Part shown: positions 8,853-17,446 of the stretch, in pieces | Position numbering within the stretch: the first letter of the stretch is position 1 | Layout: each line of letters starts with the position of its first letter | DNA from: Pseudomonas sichuanensis | Lineage (GTDB): Bacteria; Pseudomonadota; Gammaproteobacteria; Pseudomonadales; Pseudomonadaceae | Direction: 5' to 3' | DNA length: 62,971 nt | Assembly: GCF_003231305.1 (NCBI RefSeq) | Contig: NZ_QKVM01000037.1 | Coordinates: 1-62,971 of the forward strand | Program-made: the position numbers and the translations under genes | The notes under the pieces: model-generated | Told to the model about the DNA's origin: nothing | The model's input: the letters and a program-made list of their open reading frames with translations, nothing else | Databases searched by the model: none

Positions 8853-9481
8853 CTCGAACCCAGAAAACCGTATTCATCCTTGTTGCCCTGGTCGCGCTGA
8901 TCATGGGCCTGACCGTCAACAAGGTGCTCAGTGACCGGGGGCAGTTGAACCCCACTGAACTGATCGATGCCGGCATCATCCTGCTGCCGCAAAGCCGCAC
9001 CGTGCCGGATGTGTCGATGACCGACCAGAATGGCCAGCCCGTTGCGATGGATCAGCTCAAGGGCAAGTGGTCGCTGCTGTTCTTCGGCTACACCTACTGC
9101 CCGGACATCTGCCCGACCACCCTCGCCCAGCTGCGCCAGGTGAAGAGCGAACTGCCGAAAGAGGCGTGGGACCGCTTGCAGGTGGTACTGGTGAGCGTTG
9201 ATCCGCACCGCGACACGCCGAACCAGCTCAAGCAGTACCTGGGCTATTTCGACAAGGATTTCGTCGGGGTGGCGGGGACTATCGAGGATACCCAGAAGCT
9301 GGCCAACGGCCTGAGCATTCCGTTCATTCCGGCCGATACCAGCAAGCCGGGCTACACCGTGGATCACAGCGGCAACCTGGCGGTCGTGGGGCCGGATGGG
9401 CGTCAGCGCGGGTTCATTCGTGCGCCGTTCAATAACCAGAAGCTGGTGGCGCAGTTGCCGGGGTTGGTCAAGCGGGATTGA
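8849..9481 (+). CDS. Sco1/SenC family copper chaperone
   Basis: Periplasmic, membrane-anchored copper chaperone for the CuA site of subunit II. The 210-residue protein has an N-terminal anchor (about 7-25) and a thioredoxin fold with Cu ligands C84 and C88 (CPDIC) and H173 (VDHSGN). Its ATG overlaps the cyoE stop by four bases. It ends the assembly operon and is followed by an inverted repeat. Confidence 0.95.
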   Translation: MTRTQKTVFILVALVALIMGLTVNKVLSDRGQLNPTELIDAGIILLPQSRTVPDVSMTDQNGQPVAMDQLKGKWSLLFFGYTYCPDICPTTLAQLRQVKSELPKEAWDRLQVVLVSVDPHRDTPNQLKQYLGYFDKDFVGVAGTIEDTQKLANGLSIPFIPADTSKPGYTVDHSGNLAVVGPDGRQRGFIRAPFNNQKLVAQLPGLVKRD

Positions 9482-9496
9482 TCGAGGCTTGAAAAC

Positions 9497-9544
9497 ATCG
9501 CGGGGCAAGTCGCAGCGGCGCACCGCCGCGACTTGCCCCGCGAT
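9497..9544. repeat. REP-like inverted repeat between convergent sco and metQ
   Basis: ATCGCGGGGCAAGTCGC and its complement flank a short GC-rich loop. It resembles the common REP unit but has AAGTCGC in place of AAGCCCG. It lies between two convergent genes and could end transcription from both sides. Confidence 0.75.
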
Positions 9545-9559
9545 TGTTTCAGGCTTTGA

Positions 9560-10330
9560 TCAGAACGCCGGCACCACAGCGCCTTTGTACTTCTCGGTGA
9601 TGAACTGCTTCACCTCAGGCGAGTGCAGCGCCGCAGCCAGTTTCTTCATGGCGTCGGAGTCTTTGTTGTCCGGGCGGGCAACCAGGATGTTCACGTACGG
9701 CGAGTCGCTGCCTTCGATGGCCAGCGCGTCCTTCTCAGGGTTGAGCTTGGCTTCCAGCGCGTAGTTGGTGTTGATCAGGGCCGCATCGACCTGGGTCAGC
9801 ACGCGCGGAATGGTGGCCGCTTCCAGCTCACGGAATTTCAGGCCCTTGTCGTTGCCGGTGATGTCTTTCACGGTCGACAGGATGTTCTTGTTGTCCTTGA
9901 GCTTGATCACGCCGGCCTTGTCCAGCAGCAGCAGGGCGCGGCCGCCGTTGGTGGCGTCGTTGGGGATGACCACGGTGGCGCCGGAGGCCAGCTCGTCGAG
10001 CTTCTTGACCTTGGCCGAGTACACGCCCAGCGGCTCGATGTGCACACCGGTGACGCTGACCAGGTCAGTCTTCTTGGCCTTGTTGAACTCATCCAGGTAC
10101 GGCTGGTGTTGGAAGAAGTTGGCGTCCAGGCGCTTTTCGGCCACCTGCACGTTCGGCTGGATGTAATCGGTGAACTCCTTGACCTTCAGCTCCACGCCCT
10201 CTTTCGCCAGTTGCGGTTTGACGAAGTTGAGGATCTCGGCGTGCGGCACCGGGGTGGCGGCGACGGTCAGGGTTTCGGCGTGGGCCGAGAAGGCCGCGAC
10301 GGCGGCGACAACAGCAAGCAGCTTCTTCAT
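9560..10330 (-). CDS. metQ: Methionine ABC transporter substrate-binding protein
   Basis: Periplasmic receptor for D/L-methionine import by MetNIQ (NlpA family). The 256-residue protein has a signal peptide ending at SAHA-E. There is no lipobox cysteine, so it looks like a soluble periplasmic form rather than the lipoprotein seen in E. coli. The family core (VAATPVPHAEILNFVKP at the N-terminus, then YIQPNVQVAEK and VIPNDATNGGRALLLL) is clear. It is the last gene of metN-metI-metQ, 64 bases after metI. Confidence 0.94.
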   Translation of the reverse strand: MKKLLAVVAAVAAFSAHAETLTVAATPVPHAEILNFVKPQLAKEGVELKVKEFTDYIQPNVQVAEKRLDANFFQHQPYLDEFNKAKKTDLVSVTGVHIEPLGVYSAKVKKLDELASGATVVIPNDATNGGRALLLLDKAGVIKLKDNKNILSTVKDITGNDKGLKFRELEAATIPRVLTQVDAALINTNYALEAKLNPEKDALAIEGSDSPYVNILVARPDNKDSDAMKKLAAALHSPEVKQFITEKYKGAVVPAF

Positions 10331-10394
10331 TGATCACTCCTTGTGAGGGCCGCGACGGCCCCCGAACGGGTCGGCCGGGCCGACCCCATTGGGG

Positions 10395-11069
10395 TTACTT
10401 ACGGGAAAAATGCACGACCAGTTTGTCGCCGATCATCTGCAGGACTTGAACCAGGATGACCAGCAGCACCACGGTGACGATCATCACATCGGTCTGGAAA
10501 CGCTGATAACCGAAGCGGATCGACAGGTCGCCCAGGCCACCGGCGCCAACCACACCGGCCATGGCCGTGTAGGACACCAGGGTGATGGCGGTGACGGTGG
10601 TGGCGGCGATGATGCCCGGCATGGCTTCAGGCAGCACCGCCTTGAAGATGATCTGGCGGGTGGTGGCGCCCATCGACTGGGTCGCTTCGATGATGCCGCG
10701 GTCCACTTCGCGCAGCGCGGTTTCCACCAGGCGTGCGAAGAATGGCGTGGTCCCCACCACCAGCGGCGGGATGGCCCCGGCGACGCCCAGCGAGGTGCCG
10801 GTGATCAGCACCGTGGCGGGGATCATCACGATCAGCAGGATGATGAACGGCAGCGAGCGCACGATGTTGACGATGGTCGCCATCACCGCATAGATCTGCT
10901 TGTGCTCGAACATCTGCCGTGGCCCGAACAGGAACAGCAGCACGCCCAGGGGCAGGCCCAGCAGCACGGTGAAGACCAGCGAAGTGAACAGCATGATCAG
11001 GGTGTCGCCGGTGGCCAGCCAGATTTCGGCCCAGTCGACGTTGGCGAAGAAATTCAGGGCGTCCATCAA
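10395..11069 (-). CDS. metI: Methionine ABC transporter permease
   Basis: Inner-membrane permease of the MetNIQ importer. The 224-residue protein has five predicted helices and the EAA loop region (ALREVDRGIIEATQSMGATT). Its start overlaps the metN stop by four bases, so the two are translationally coupled. Confidence 0.95.
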   Translation of the reverse strand: MMDALNFFANVDWAEIWLATGDTLIMLFTSLVFTVLLGLPLGVLLFLFGPRQMFEHKQIYAVMATIVNIVRSLPFIILLIVMIPATVLITGTSLGVAGAIPPLVVGTTPFFARLVETALREVDRGIIEATQSMGATTRQIIFKAVLPEAMPGIIAATTVTAITLVSYTAMAGVVGAGGLGDLSIRFGYQRFQTDVMIVTVVLLVILVQVLQMIGDKLVVHFSRK

Positions 11070-12073
11070 CGCAGTACCTCCATATGTACGTCAGCTGCAG
11101 TGAAGCGGGCGAATGCCGCGTCCATGTCCCCGCCGATCAGGGCAAGGGTCAGCTGGCCATAGGGGATGTCCTTGATGCGGTCGATGCGCCCGGCAAGGAT
11201 GCTGTAGTCGACCCCGGTTTCGCGGGCCACGGTGCCCAGCAGCGGTGCATAGGTGGCATCGCCCTGGAAGGTCAGGCGCACGATGCGCCCCGGCACATGG
11301 GCGAAGTCGTCGCGCTGGTCGTTCTCGTCGACCTGCTCGTCTTCCTGGACAAAGCGCTTGGTGGTGGCGTGCTGTGGGTGCAGGAACACCTCGGCCACCG
11401 GGCCGTGCTCGACGATCTGCCCGGCATCCATCACCGCCACGCGGTCGCAGACCCGGCGGATCACGTCCATCTCGTGGGTGATCAGCACGATGGTCAGCTT
11501 CAGTTCGCGGTTGATCTCGGCCAGCAGTTGCAGCACCGAGGCGGTGGTTTGCGGGTCGAGGGCACTGGTGGCCTCGTCGCACAGCAGGATCTTGGGGTTG
11601 GTGGACAGGGCGCGGGCAATGCCGACGCGCTGCTTTTGCCCGCCCGACAGCTGTGCCGGGTACTTCTTGGCGTGCTCGGAAAGGCCGACGCGGGCCAGTA
11701 GCTCGCTCACGCGCTTGTCGATCGCGGCACGGGGCAGCTCGCCCGCCAGTACCAGCGGCAGGGCGACGTTGTCGGCAACGGTCTTGGAGGCCAGCAGGTT
11801 GAAGTGCTGGAAGATCATCCCGACCTGCTGGCGGAAGCGGCGCAGCTGGTTGGCATCGAAGGCGGTGACGTCTTCACCGTCGACGATGATCTTGCCGCCG
11901 CTCGGGGCCTCGAGGCGGTTGATCAGGCGCAGCATGGTGCTCTTGCCGGCGCCGGAGTGGCCGATCAGGCCGAACACCTGGCCATCTTCGATGGTCAGGC
12001 TGGTCGGGTTCAGGGCCGGGATATCCCTACCGGCGACGCGGTAGGTCTTATGGACGTTTTGAAACTCGATCAC
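11066..12073 (-). CDS. metN: Methionine ABC transporter ATP-binding protein
   Basis: ATPase of the MetNIQ importer. The 335-residue protein has Walker A GHSGAGKST (about 38-46), the signature LSGGQKQRVGIARAL and Walker B ILLCDEATSALD. A C-terminal NIL domain of about 90 residues binds methionine in relatives and inhibits transport when the pool is full. It is the first gene of the operon and is transcribed divergently from katE. Confidence 0.96.
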   Translation of the reverse strand: MIEFQNVHKTYRVAGRDIPALNPTSLTIEDGQVFGLIGHSGAGKSTMLRLINRLEAPSGGKIIVDGEDVTAFDANQLRRFRQQVGMIFQHFNLLASKTVADNVALPLVLAGELPRAAIDKRVSELLARVGLSEHAKKYPAQLSGGQKQRVGIARALSTNPKILLCDEATSALDPQTTASVLQLLAEINRELKLTIVLITHEMDVIRRVCDRVAVMDAGQIVEHGPVAEVFLHPQHATTKRFVQEDEQVDENDQRDDFAHVPGRIVRLTFQGDATYAPLLGTVARETGVDYSILAGRIDRIKDIPYGQLTLALIGGDMDAAFARFTAADVHMEVLR

Positions 12074-12152
12074 TGAGCGAACCTTGTGGGGCGCATGGAA
12101 TTTGGGTCAGCGGTTAGCTGGGGTCGCGCATTTTAGCCTTTTCCCATAGGCG

Positions 12153-12181
12153 TTCTTAGCATTTATTTGTGATCTGTCCAA
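12153..12181 (-). promoter_or_regulatory. Candidate promoter of metNIQ
   Basis: On the minus strand TTGGAC (12181-12176) and TAAGAA (12158-12153) are 17 bases apart, about 80 bases upstream of metN. The -10 match is poor, so this is only a suggestion. I see no SAM riboswitch in the leader. Confidence 0.25.
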
Positions 12182-12297
12182 TCCGTTGGGCATAACGCGA
12201 CAACCGGCAATCCTGATTGAACGCTCGCCAAGGCCTCCCAGTCACTAGTTGAACAAGCCCGTACGGGCAGCCTGAAGACTGATGAGGAGAGCCGAAC

Positions 12298-14442
12298 ATG
12301 GCCAGCAAGAAAGCGCCGCAGCCGCGTGAAAGCCAGGTAGCGGGCACCGACACTCCCGACCGGGCCAATACCAATGCCAAGTTGCAGAGCCTGGAAGCGT
12401 TTCGCAGCGATGCCACGGGGCAGGCGCTGCGCACCAACCAGGGCGTCAAGGTCGCCGACAACCAGAACAGCCTCAAGGCAGGCGCGCGCGGGCCGTCGTT
12501 GCTCGAAGACTTCATCATGCGCGAGAAGATCACCCACTTCGACCATGAGCGCATCCCCGAACGTATCGTCCATGCTCGGGGCGCCGGCGCCCATGGCTAC
12601 TTTCAATGCTATGGCTGCCATGCCGAGCTGACCAAGGCCGGCTTCCTGCAGGACCCGGAGAAGATCACCCCGGTATTCGTGCGTTTTTCCACCGTGCAGG
12701 GGCCGCGTGGTTCGGGCGATACCGTGCGTGATGTGCGCGGCTTTGCGGTGAAGTTCTACACCGACGAAGGCAACTTCGACCTGGTCGGCAACAACATGCC
12801 GGTGTTCTTCATCCAGGACGCGATCAAGTTCCCCGACTTCGTGCACGCGGTGAAGCCCGAGCCGCACAACGAGATGCCCACCGGCGGCTCGGCCCATGAC
12901 ACGTTCTGGGACTTCGTCTCGCTGGTGCCGGAGACGGCGCACATGGTCATCTGGGCCATGTCCGACCGCGCCATCCCGCGTAGCCTGCGAATGATGGAGG
13001 GCTTTGGCGTGCACACCTTCCGCCTGGTCAATGCCGACGGCGTGGCCAGCTTCGTCAAGTTCCACTGGAAACCTCGCCAGGGCGTGCATTCGCTGCTGTG
13101 GGACGAGGCACAGAAGCTGGCCGGCAAGGACGCCGATTACCACCGCCGCGACCTGTGGGAGGCCATCGAGACCGGCAATTGCCCTGAATGGGAGCTGGGC
13201 GTGCAGGTCGTTTCCGAGGCCGATGAACACAGGTTCGGGTTCGACCTGCTCGACCCGACCAAGCTGATCCCTGAGGAGCTGGTACCGGTGACCCCGCTGG
13301 GCAAGATGGTGCTCGATCGCAACCCCGACAACTTCTTTGCCGAGGTTGAGCAGGTTGCCTTTTGCCCCGGGCATATCGTGCCGGGCATCGATTTCAGCAA
13401 CGACCCCTTGCTGCAGGGCCGGCTGTTCTCCTACACCGACACGCAGATCAGCCGCCTCGGTGGGCCGAACTTCCACGAAATCCCAATCAACCGGCCAATC
13501 GCGCCCAACCACAGCAGCCAGCGCGATGCCATGCACCGCATGACCCTCGACAAGGGCCGCGCCGCCTACGAGCCGAACAGTATCGATGGTGGCTGGCCGA
13601 AAGAGACCCCGGCCGCTGCACGGCAAGGTGGCTTCGAGAGTTATCAGGAACGCATCGATGCGAACAAGATCCGCGAGCGTAGTGCGTCGTTCGCTGACCA
13701 CTTTTCCCAGGCACGGCTGTTCTTCCAGAGCATGAGCGCGAGCGAGCAGCAGCACATCATCAAGGCCTACAGCTTCGAGCTGGGCAAGGTGGAGCGTGAA
13801 GCGATCCGGGTGCGGGAGGTGAACGAAATACTCGCCAACATCGATCTGAAGCTGGCAGCGGCGGTGGCAAGCAACCTCGGGCTGCCGGCGCCCAAGGCGG
13901 GGACGGTCAAGGTAAAAGCCGGCAAGCCAGCGCAGTCAAAGGCTTTGAGCCAGATGAATCACCCGGGGAGCATCGGTATCAAGGGGCGCAAGGTCGCCGT
14001 GCTGGTGGCCAATGGGGTGGACGGCGCGAGCGTCGACAAGGTTGTCAAGGCCCTGGAGGCGCAGAGTGCCCGGCCCGTGTTGCTGGGGCCGACTTCGGCG
14101 CCGGTGAAAACCGCCGATGGCCAGCTGTTGCCGGTGGATGCCGCGATGGAGGGCATGCCGTCGGTCATGTTCGACGGGGTGTGGGTGCCGGCCGGCAAGG
14201 CTTCGCTTGAAGCGCTGCACAGCAGCGGTGTGGCCCGGCATTTTCTGCTGGAGGCTTACAAGCACCTCAAGCCCATGGGGTTGGCCGTGGACGGCAAGCT
14301 GCTGTTGAACACATTGGGGTTGAAGGAGGATGCGGGGTTGCTGCTGGGGGATCAGCAGAAGGTGTTCGAGCAGTTCTTCAAGGCTGTTGAAGGGCACCGG
14401 GTGTGGGTGCGGGAGGCGGCTGCCGAGTCTGTGCCGGCCTAG
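12298..14442 (+). CDS. katE: Large-subunit monofunctional catalase (HPII type)
   Basis: Splits hydrogen peroxide to water and oxygen. At 714 residues it is a clade 2 catalase with the extra C-terminal flavodoxin/DJ-1-like domain (from about 560, GIKGRKVAVLVANGVDGASV). Active-site H92 (VHARGAGAHG), N165 (VGNNMPVFF) and the proximal heme ligand Y379 (LFSYTDTQ) are present. GAGGAG lies about 10 bases before the ATG. It is monocistronic and divergent from metN. Relatives are often controlled by RpoS, but I cannot show that here. A REP palindrome follows the stop. Confidence 0.96.
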   Translation: MASKKAPQPRESQVAGTDTPDRANTNAKLQSLEAFRSDATGQALRTNQGVKVADNQNSLKAGARGPSLLEDFIMREKITHFDHERIPERIVHARGAGAHGYFQCYGCHAELTKAGFLQDPEKITPVFVRFSTVQGPRGSGDTVRDVRGFAVKFYTDEGNFDLVGNNMPVFFIQDAIKFPDFVHAVKPEPHNEMPTGGSAHDTFWDFVSLVPETAHMVIWAMSDRAIPRSLRMMEGFGVHTFRLVNADGVASFVKFHWKPRQGVHSLLWDEAQKLAGKDADYHRRDLWEAIETGNCPEWELGVQVVSEADEHRFGFDLLDPTKLIPEELVPVTPLGKMVLDRNPDNFFAEVEQVAFCPGHIVPGIDFSNDPLLQGRLFSYTDTQISRLGGPNFHEIPINRPIAPNHSSQRDAMHRMTLDKGRAAYEPNSIDGGWPKETPAAARQGGFESYQERIDANKIRERSASFADHFSQARLFFQSMSASEQQHIIKAYSFELGKVEREAIRVREVNEILANIDLKLAAAVASNLGLPAPKAGTVKVKAGKPAQSKALSQMNHPGSIGIKGRKVAVLVANGVDGASVDKVVKALEAQSARPVLLGPTSAPVKTADGQLLPVDAAMEGMPSVMFDGVWVPAGKASLEALHSSGVARHFLLEAYKHLKPMGLAVDGKLLLNTLGLKEDAGLLLGDQQKVFEQFFKAVEGHRVWVREAAAESVPA

Positions 14443-14449
14443 GCAGAGC

Positions 14450-14510
14450 ATTGCGGGGCAAGCCCGCTCCCACGCGTTATCCAGCGTGGGAGCGGGCTTG
14501 CCCCGCGATT
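14450..14510. repeat. REP palindrome after katE
   Basis: Two copies of the GGGGCAAGCCCGCTCCCAC unit face each other around a short loop (GCGTTATCCAGC). It lies 4 bases before the stop of the convergent lipoprotein gene, between two converging transcription units. Confidence 0.88.
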
Positions 14511-14513
14511 GAT

Positions 14514-15221
14514 TCACTGCTGATGGGGGATCAATACCACCTGCGCCGGCAACGAACGCTGGATCTCGTGCTTCTGGTTCAGCACGAAATCACTGTCGAG
14601 CTTGTGCACGCGCTTGTGCAGCAGCGTCTTGAGCCAGGGCGCATCCTCGGTGCGGGGCACCTGGAACACCACGTCGCACTGGTAGTTCACCACGTCGGCG
14701 GCGATGTCATCGAGCTGGCGGCGCAGGGCGCGGCTGTCGGTGGTCTTCAGGGCGATCACGGTGCTCGGGGCAGTCGGGTCGAGCAGCCGGGCCTTGGGTT
14801 GTGCCGCAGCGGCCTTGAGGGCAGCCTCGGCTTTTTCCAGCTCGGCCTTGCGTGCCTGGGCCATGGTGTCGCCACCGGTCACGGCCGGGGCTTGCGGCAT
14901 CAGTGCACGAGCGCGGGCCAGCGCGGTGGCGGCGGCATTCACATCGCCTTTCTGCAGGACGATCTGGCTGCGGCGCAGATAGGCTTCGGCCAGCTGACGC
15001 TGGTGGGGCTCCAGGCGCGCATCGTCGGGTGCCTGGGCCTGCAGGGCGGCCAGTTGATCTTCGGCGGTGGCCAGCTCATTGCTGGCAATGTTCTGCTCCA
15101 GCTGCTGCCAGGCATCCGGTTGGGCAGGCGCGGCCGGCTGCTCGGCGGGCGTGCTGGCGCAGGCCGTCAGGAACAGGGAAAACGCGGCAACAAGCAGATA
15201 ACGTGAGGCGAACGGCTTCAT
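14514..15221 (-). CDS. Conserved lipoprotein of unknown function
   Basis: A 235-residue protein with a signal peptide and a lipobox (LTAC at about 18-21), so it is probably an outer-membrane or periplasmic lipoprotein. The middle is rich in Ala/Leu helices with a repeat-like pattern (about 40-150), perhaps TPR-like. The C-terminal part (KTTDSRALRRQLDDIA onward) is conserved in pseudomonads next to znuB, as I recall. It is downstream of znuB, separated by a hairpin, so it may be transcribed on its own. Function is unknown. Confidence 0.85.
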   Translation of the reverse strand: MKPFASRYLLVAAFSLFLTACASTPAEQPAAPAQPDAWQQLEQNIASNELATAEDQLAALQAQAPDDARLEPHQRQLAEAYLRRSQIVLQKGDVNAAATALARARALMPQAPAVTGGDTMAQARKAELEKAEAALKAAAAQPKARLLDPTAPSTVIALKTTDSRALRRQLDDIAADVVNYQCDVVFQVPRTEDAPWLKTLLHKRVHKLDSDFVLNQKHEIQRSLPAQVVLIPHQQ

Positions 15222-15319
15222 TCCTGCGACTCTCTATTTGCGCAAAAAGCGAGCAAGTCTACACCCAGGTGCGCACGCTCGAAAATAGGTCTGGTTGACC
15301 TTGAACCTGCGAAAAGGTT

Positions 15320-15350
15320 GCAGGCTGCGTTGGTTCGCAGCCTGATTTTT
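15320..15350. terminator. Terminator-like hairpin after znuB
   Basis: CAGGCTGCG and CGCAGCCTG form a 9-base stem with a six-base loop, directly after the znuB stop. On the plus strand it is followed by ATTTTT. On the minus strand the run after the stem is CAACCTTTT, so it may work in both directions. Confidence 0.6.
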
Positions 15351-16132
15351 CAGCGCTTTGGCAACGCCAGGCTCAGCAAGAATAGCACTGCCGCGCAGAC
15401 CACGATCGACGGCCCGGCGGGGGTGTCCTTGAACCAGGACATGGCCAGCCCTGCGCACACGGCCGTGACCCCCAGCAGGCTGGCGCCCAGGGCCATCTGC
15501 TCCGGTGAGCGGGCGTGACGCTGTGCCGCGGCCGCCGGGATGATCAGCAACGAGGTGATCAGCAGCACGCCGACAATCTTCATCGCTACCGCGATCACTA
15601 CGGCGATCAGCAGCATCAACGCCAGGCGCAGGCCCGCCACGGGCAGCCCCTCGACCATCGCCAGCTCCTCATGCACGGTGACGGCCAGCAAGGGGCGCCA
15701 GAACATCGCCAGCAGCACCAGCACCAGCGCGCTGCCGCCGAGGATCCAGCCCAGGTCGGTGGTGCTGATCGCCAGCAGGTCACCGAACAGGTAGGCCATC
15801 AGGTCGATGCGCACGTCGTGCATGAAGCTCAGCGCCACCAGCCCCAGCGACAGGGTGCTGGGGGCGAGGATGCCGAGCAGGGTGTCGGACGCCAGCGGCT
15901 GGCGCTGCTGCAGCGTCACCAGCAGGATCGCCAGCAACAGGCAGCCGACCGTCACCGCCAGCGCCGGGCTGACATCCAGGGCCAGGCCCAGCGCCACGCC
16001 GAGCAGCGCGGCATGGGACAAGGTGTCGCCGAAATAGGCCATGCGCCGCCACACCACGAACGAACCGAGGGGGCCGGCCACCAGCGCCAGCGACAGGCCG
16101 GCAAGCAAGGCATACAGAAGAAAATCAGCCAT
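15350..16132 (-). CDS. znuB: Zinc ABC transporter permease
   Basis: Inner-membrane permease of the high-affinity zinc importer ZnuABC. The 260-residue protein has about eight helices and the family stretch GDTLSHAALLGVALGL near residue 38. The ATG at 16132 (MADFLLYALLAG) overlaps the end of znuC by 8 bases; an in-frame start at 16156 would extend further into znuC and is less likely. Last gene of zur-znuC-znuB. Confidence 0.94.
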   Translation of the reverse strand: MADFLLYALLAGLSLALVAGPLGSFVVWRRMAYFGDTLSHAALLGVALGLALDVSPALAVTVGCLLLAILLVTLQQRQPLASDTLLGILAPSTLSLGLVALSFMHDVRIDLMAYLFGDLLAISTTDLGWILGGSALVLVLLAMFWRPLLAVTVHEELAMVEGLPVAGLRLALMLLIAVVIAVAMKIVGVLLITSLLIIPAAAAQRHARSPEQMALGASLLGVTAVCAGLAMSWFKDTPAGPSIVVCAAVLFLLSLALPKR

Positions 16133-16898
16133 GCTTGCAGTGCTCTCCGTGAACATGGGCGCCAGGGGCGATCACTGCGCCGTGCAGGTCGTGGCTGTGA
16201 TCGTGATGGTGGTGGTAGACGGCCAGGCTCTTGGCGTTCTGGCCGAACAGCTCGACGAAGGCCGGGTCGCCGCTGACCTGCTCCGGGTGGCCCGAGCAGC
16301 AGACGTGGCGGTTGAGGCAGACCACCTGGTCGGTGGTGCTCATCACCAGGTGCAGATCGTGGCTGACCATCAGCACGCCGCAGCCATGGCGATCGCGCAG
16401 ACGGGTGATGAGGTTGTAGAGCTCGGTCTGGCCGACCACGTCGACCCCCTGCACCGGCTCGTCCAGCACCAGCAGCTCGGGCTCGCGCAGCAGTGCGCGG
16501 GCCAGCAGCACACGCTGCATTTCACCGCCGGAGATGGTCTGGATCGGGCTGTCGATCACCTGCTCGGCACCGACTTCCTGCAGCGCCGACAAGGCTGCCG
16601 CGCGGTCTACCCCGGGCACCAGGCGCAGAAAGCGCAGCACCGACAGAGGCAGCGTCGGGTCTACCTGGATTTTCTGCGGCATGTAGCCGATGCGCAGCTT
16701 GGGCTTGCGCCAGACCTTGCCGCGGTGCGGCTTGAGCAGCCCCAGCACGGCGCGCACCAAGGTAGTCTTGCCGGCACCGTTGGGGCCGATCAGGGTGACG
16801 ATCTGTTTCGGTGCCACCGCCAGGTCGATGCTGTCGAGCACCGCTTCACCACCGAAGCTGACGCCGACCTGCTCAAGGCGGATCAGGGCGTCGCTCAT
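16125..16898 (-). CDS. znuC: Zinc ABC transporter ATP-binding protein
   Basis: ATPase of ZnuABC. The 257-residue protein has Walker A GPNGAGKTT, signature ISGGEMQRVLLARALL and Walker B LLVLDEP. The C-terminus is His-rich (YHHHHDHSHDLHG and HVHGEHCKHG), a frequent feature of zinc transporters. The ATG at 16898 overlaps the zur stop by four bases. Confidence 0.95.
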   Translation of the reverse strand: MSDALIRLEQVGVSFGGEAVLDSIDLAVAPKQIVTLIGPNGAGKTTLVRAVLGLLKPHRGKVWRKPKLRIGYMPQKIQVDPTLPLSVLRFLRLVPGVDRAAALSALQEVGAEQVIDSPIQTISGGEMQRVLLARALLREPELLVLDEPVQGVDVVGQTELYNLITRLRDRHGCGVLMVSHDLHLVMSTTDQVVCLNRHVCCSGHPEQVSGDPAFVELFGQNAKSLAVYHHHHDHSHDLHGAVIAPGAHVHGEHCKHG

Positions 16899-17380
16899 GC
16901 CGCGCCCCGGCAGTTGGCGCACAGGCCGACGATTTCCACGGTCTGGGTTTCGACGCTGAAGCCCACGCCCTTGGCGCTGGCGATGATCGCGTCGCTAATG
17001 CTGTCCTGCTCCAGCTCGATGGCCACGTGGCACTCGCGGCAGATCAGGAACTGGCCTTGGTGCGCGTGCTCGGGGTGGCTGCAGCCGATGAAGGCGTTGA
17101 GCGAGGCGATGCGGTGCACCAGGCCGTTGTCGAGCAGGAAGTCGAGGGCGCGGTACACGGTCGGCGGCGCCGCACGGCGGCCATCCTGCTCGCTCAGCAC
17201 GGCGAGGATGTCGTAGGCACCCAGCGGCTTGTGGCTCTGCCACACCAGCTCCAGCACGCGGCGGCGCAAGGCGGTCAGGCGCAGGCCCTGTCGGGTGCAC
17301 AACGTGTCGGCCTCGGCCAGTGCGCTGTGCACGCAGTGGGAGTGATCATGGGGGCGGTGGGCCAGCGGCGTGATGGACAT
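16895..17380 (-). CDS. zur: Zinc uptake regulator, Fur family
   Basis: Zinc-sensing repressor of zinc uptake genes. The 161-residue protein has an N-terminal winged helix and a C-terminal metal and dimerisation domain with CRECH (about 118-122) and a terminal CANC. These Cys pairs fit the structural zinc site. The N-terminus carries extra histidines (HRPHDHSHCVH). It is the first gene of the operon with znuCB and divergent from znuA, so it probably controls both sides and itself from the operator at 17407. Confidence 0.95.
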   Translation of the reverse strand: MSITPLAHRPHDHSHCVHSALAEADTLCTRQGLRLTALRRRVLELVWQSHKPLGAYDILAVLSEQDGRRAAPPTVYRALDFLLDNGLVHRIASLNAFIGCSHPEHAHQGQFLICRECHVAIELEQDSISDAIIASAKGVGFSVETQTVEIVGLCANCRGAA

Positions 17381-17406
17381 GGGCAGCGACGGTTCAGGAT
17401 GGAGAC

Positions 17407-17419
17407 GTTATTATGTTAC
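17407..17419. promoter_or_regulatory. Candidate Zur box between zur and znuA
   Basis: GTTATTATGTTAC lies in the 66-base gap between the divergent starts. It resembles the AT-centred dyads recognised by Zur in proteobacteria (GTTATA/TATAAC-like). Location and shape are supportive; binding is inferred. Confidence 0.6.
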
Positions 17420-17446
17420 CTGTTTCTGACGAGCCGAGTACCCACC

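Noticed and set aside
12156..12554. Minus-strand frame of 132 codons at the katE 5' end
   Set aside because: Overlaps the katE start in antisense and the metN promoter region; no motif.
15320..15350. Possible riboswitch or attenuator upstream of the lipoprotein gene at 14514
   Set aside because: It is one simple hairpin right after the znuB stop and is better explained as a terminator.
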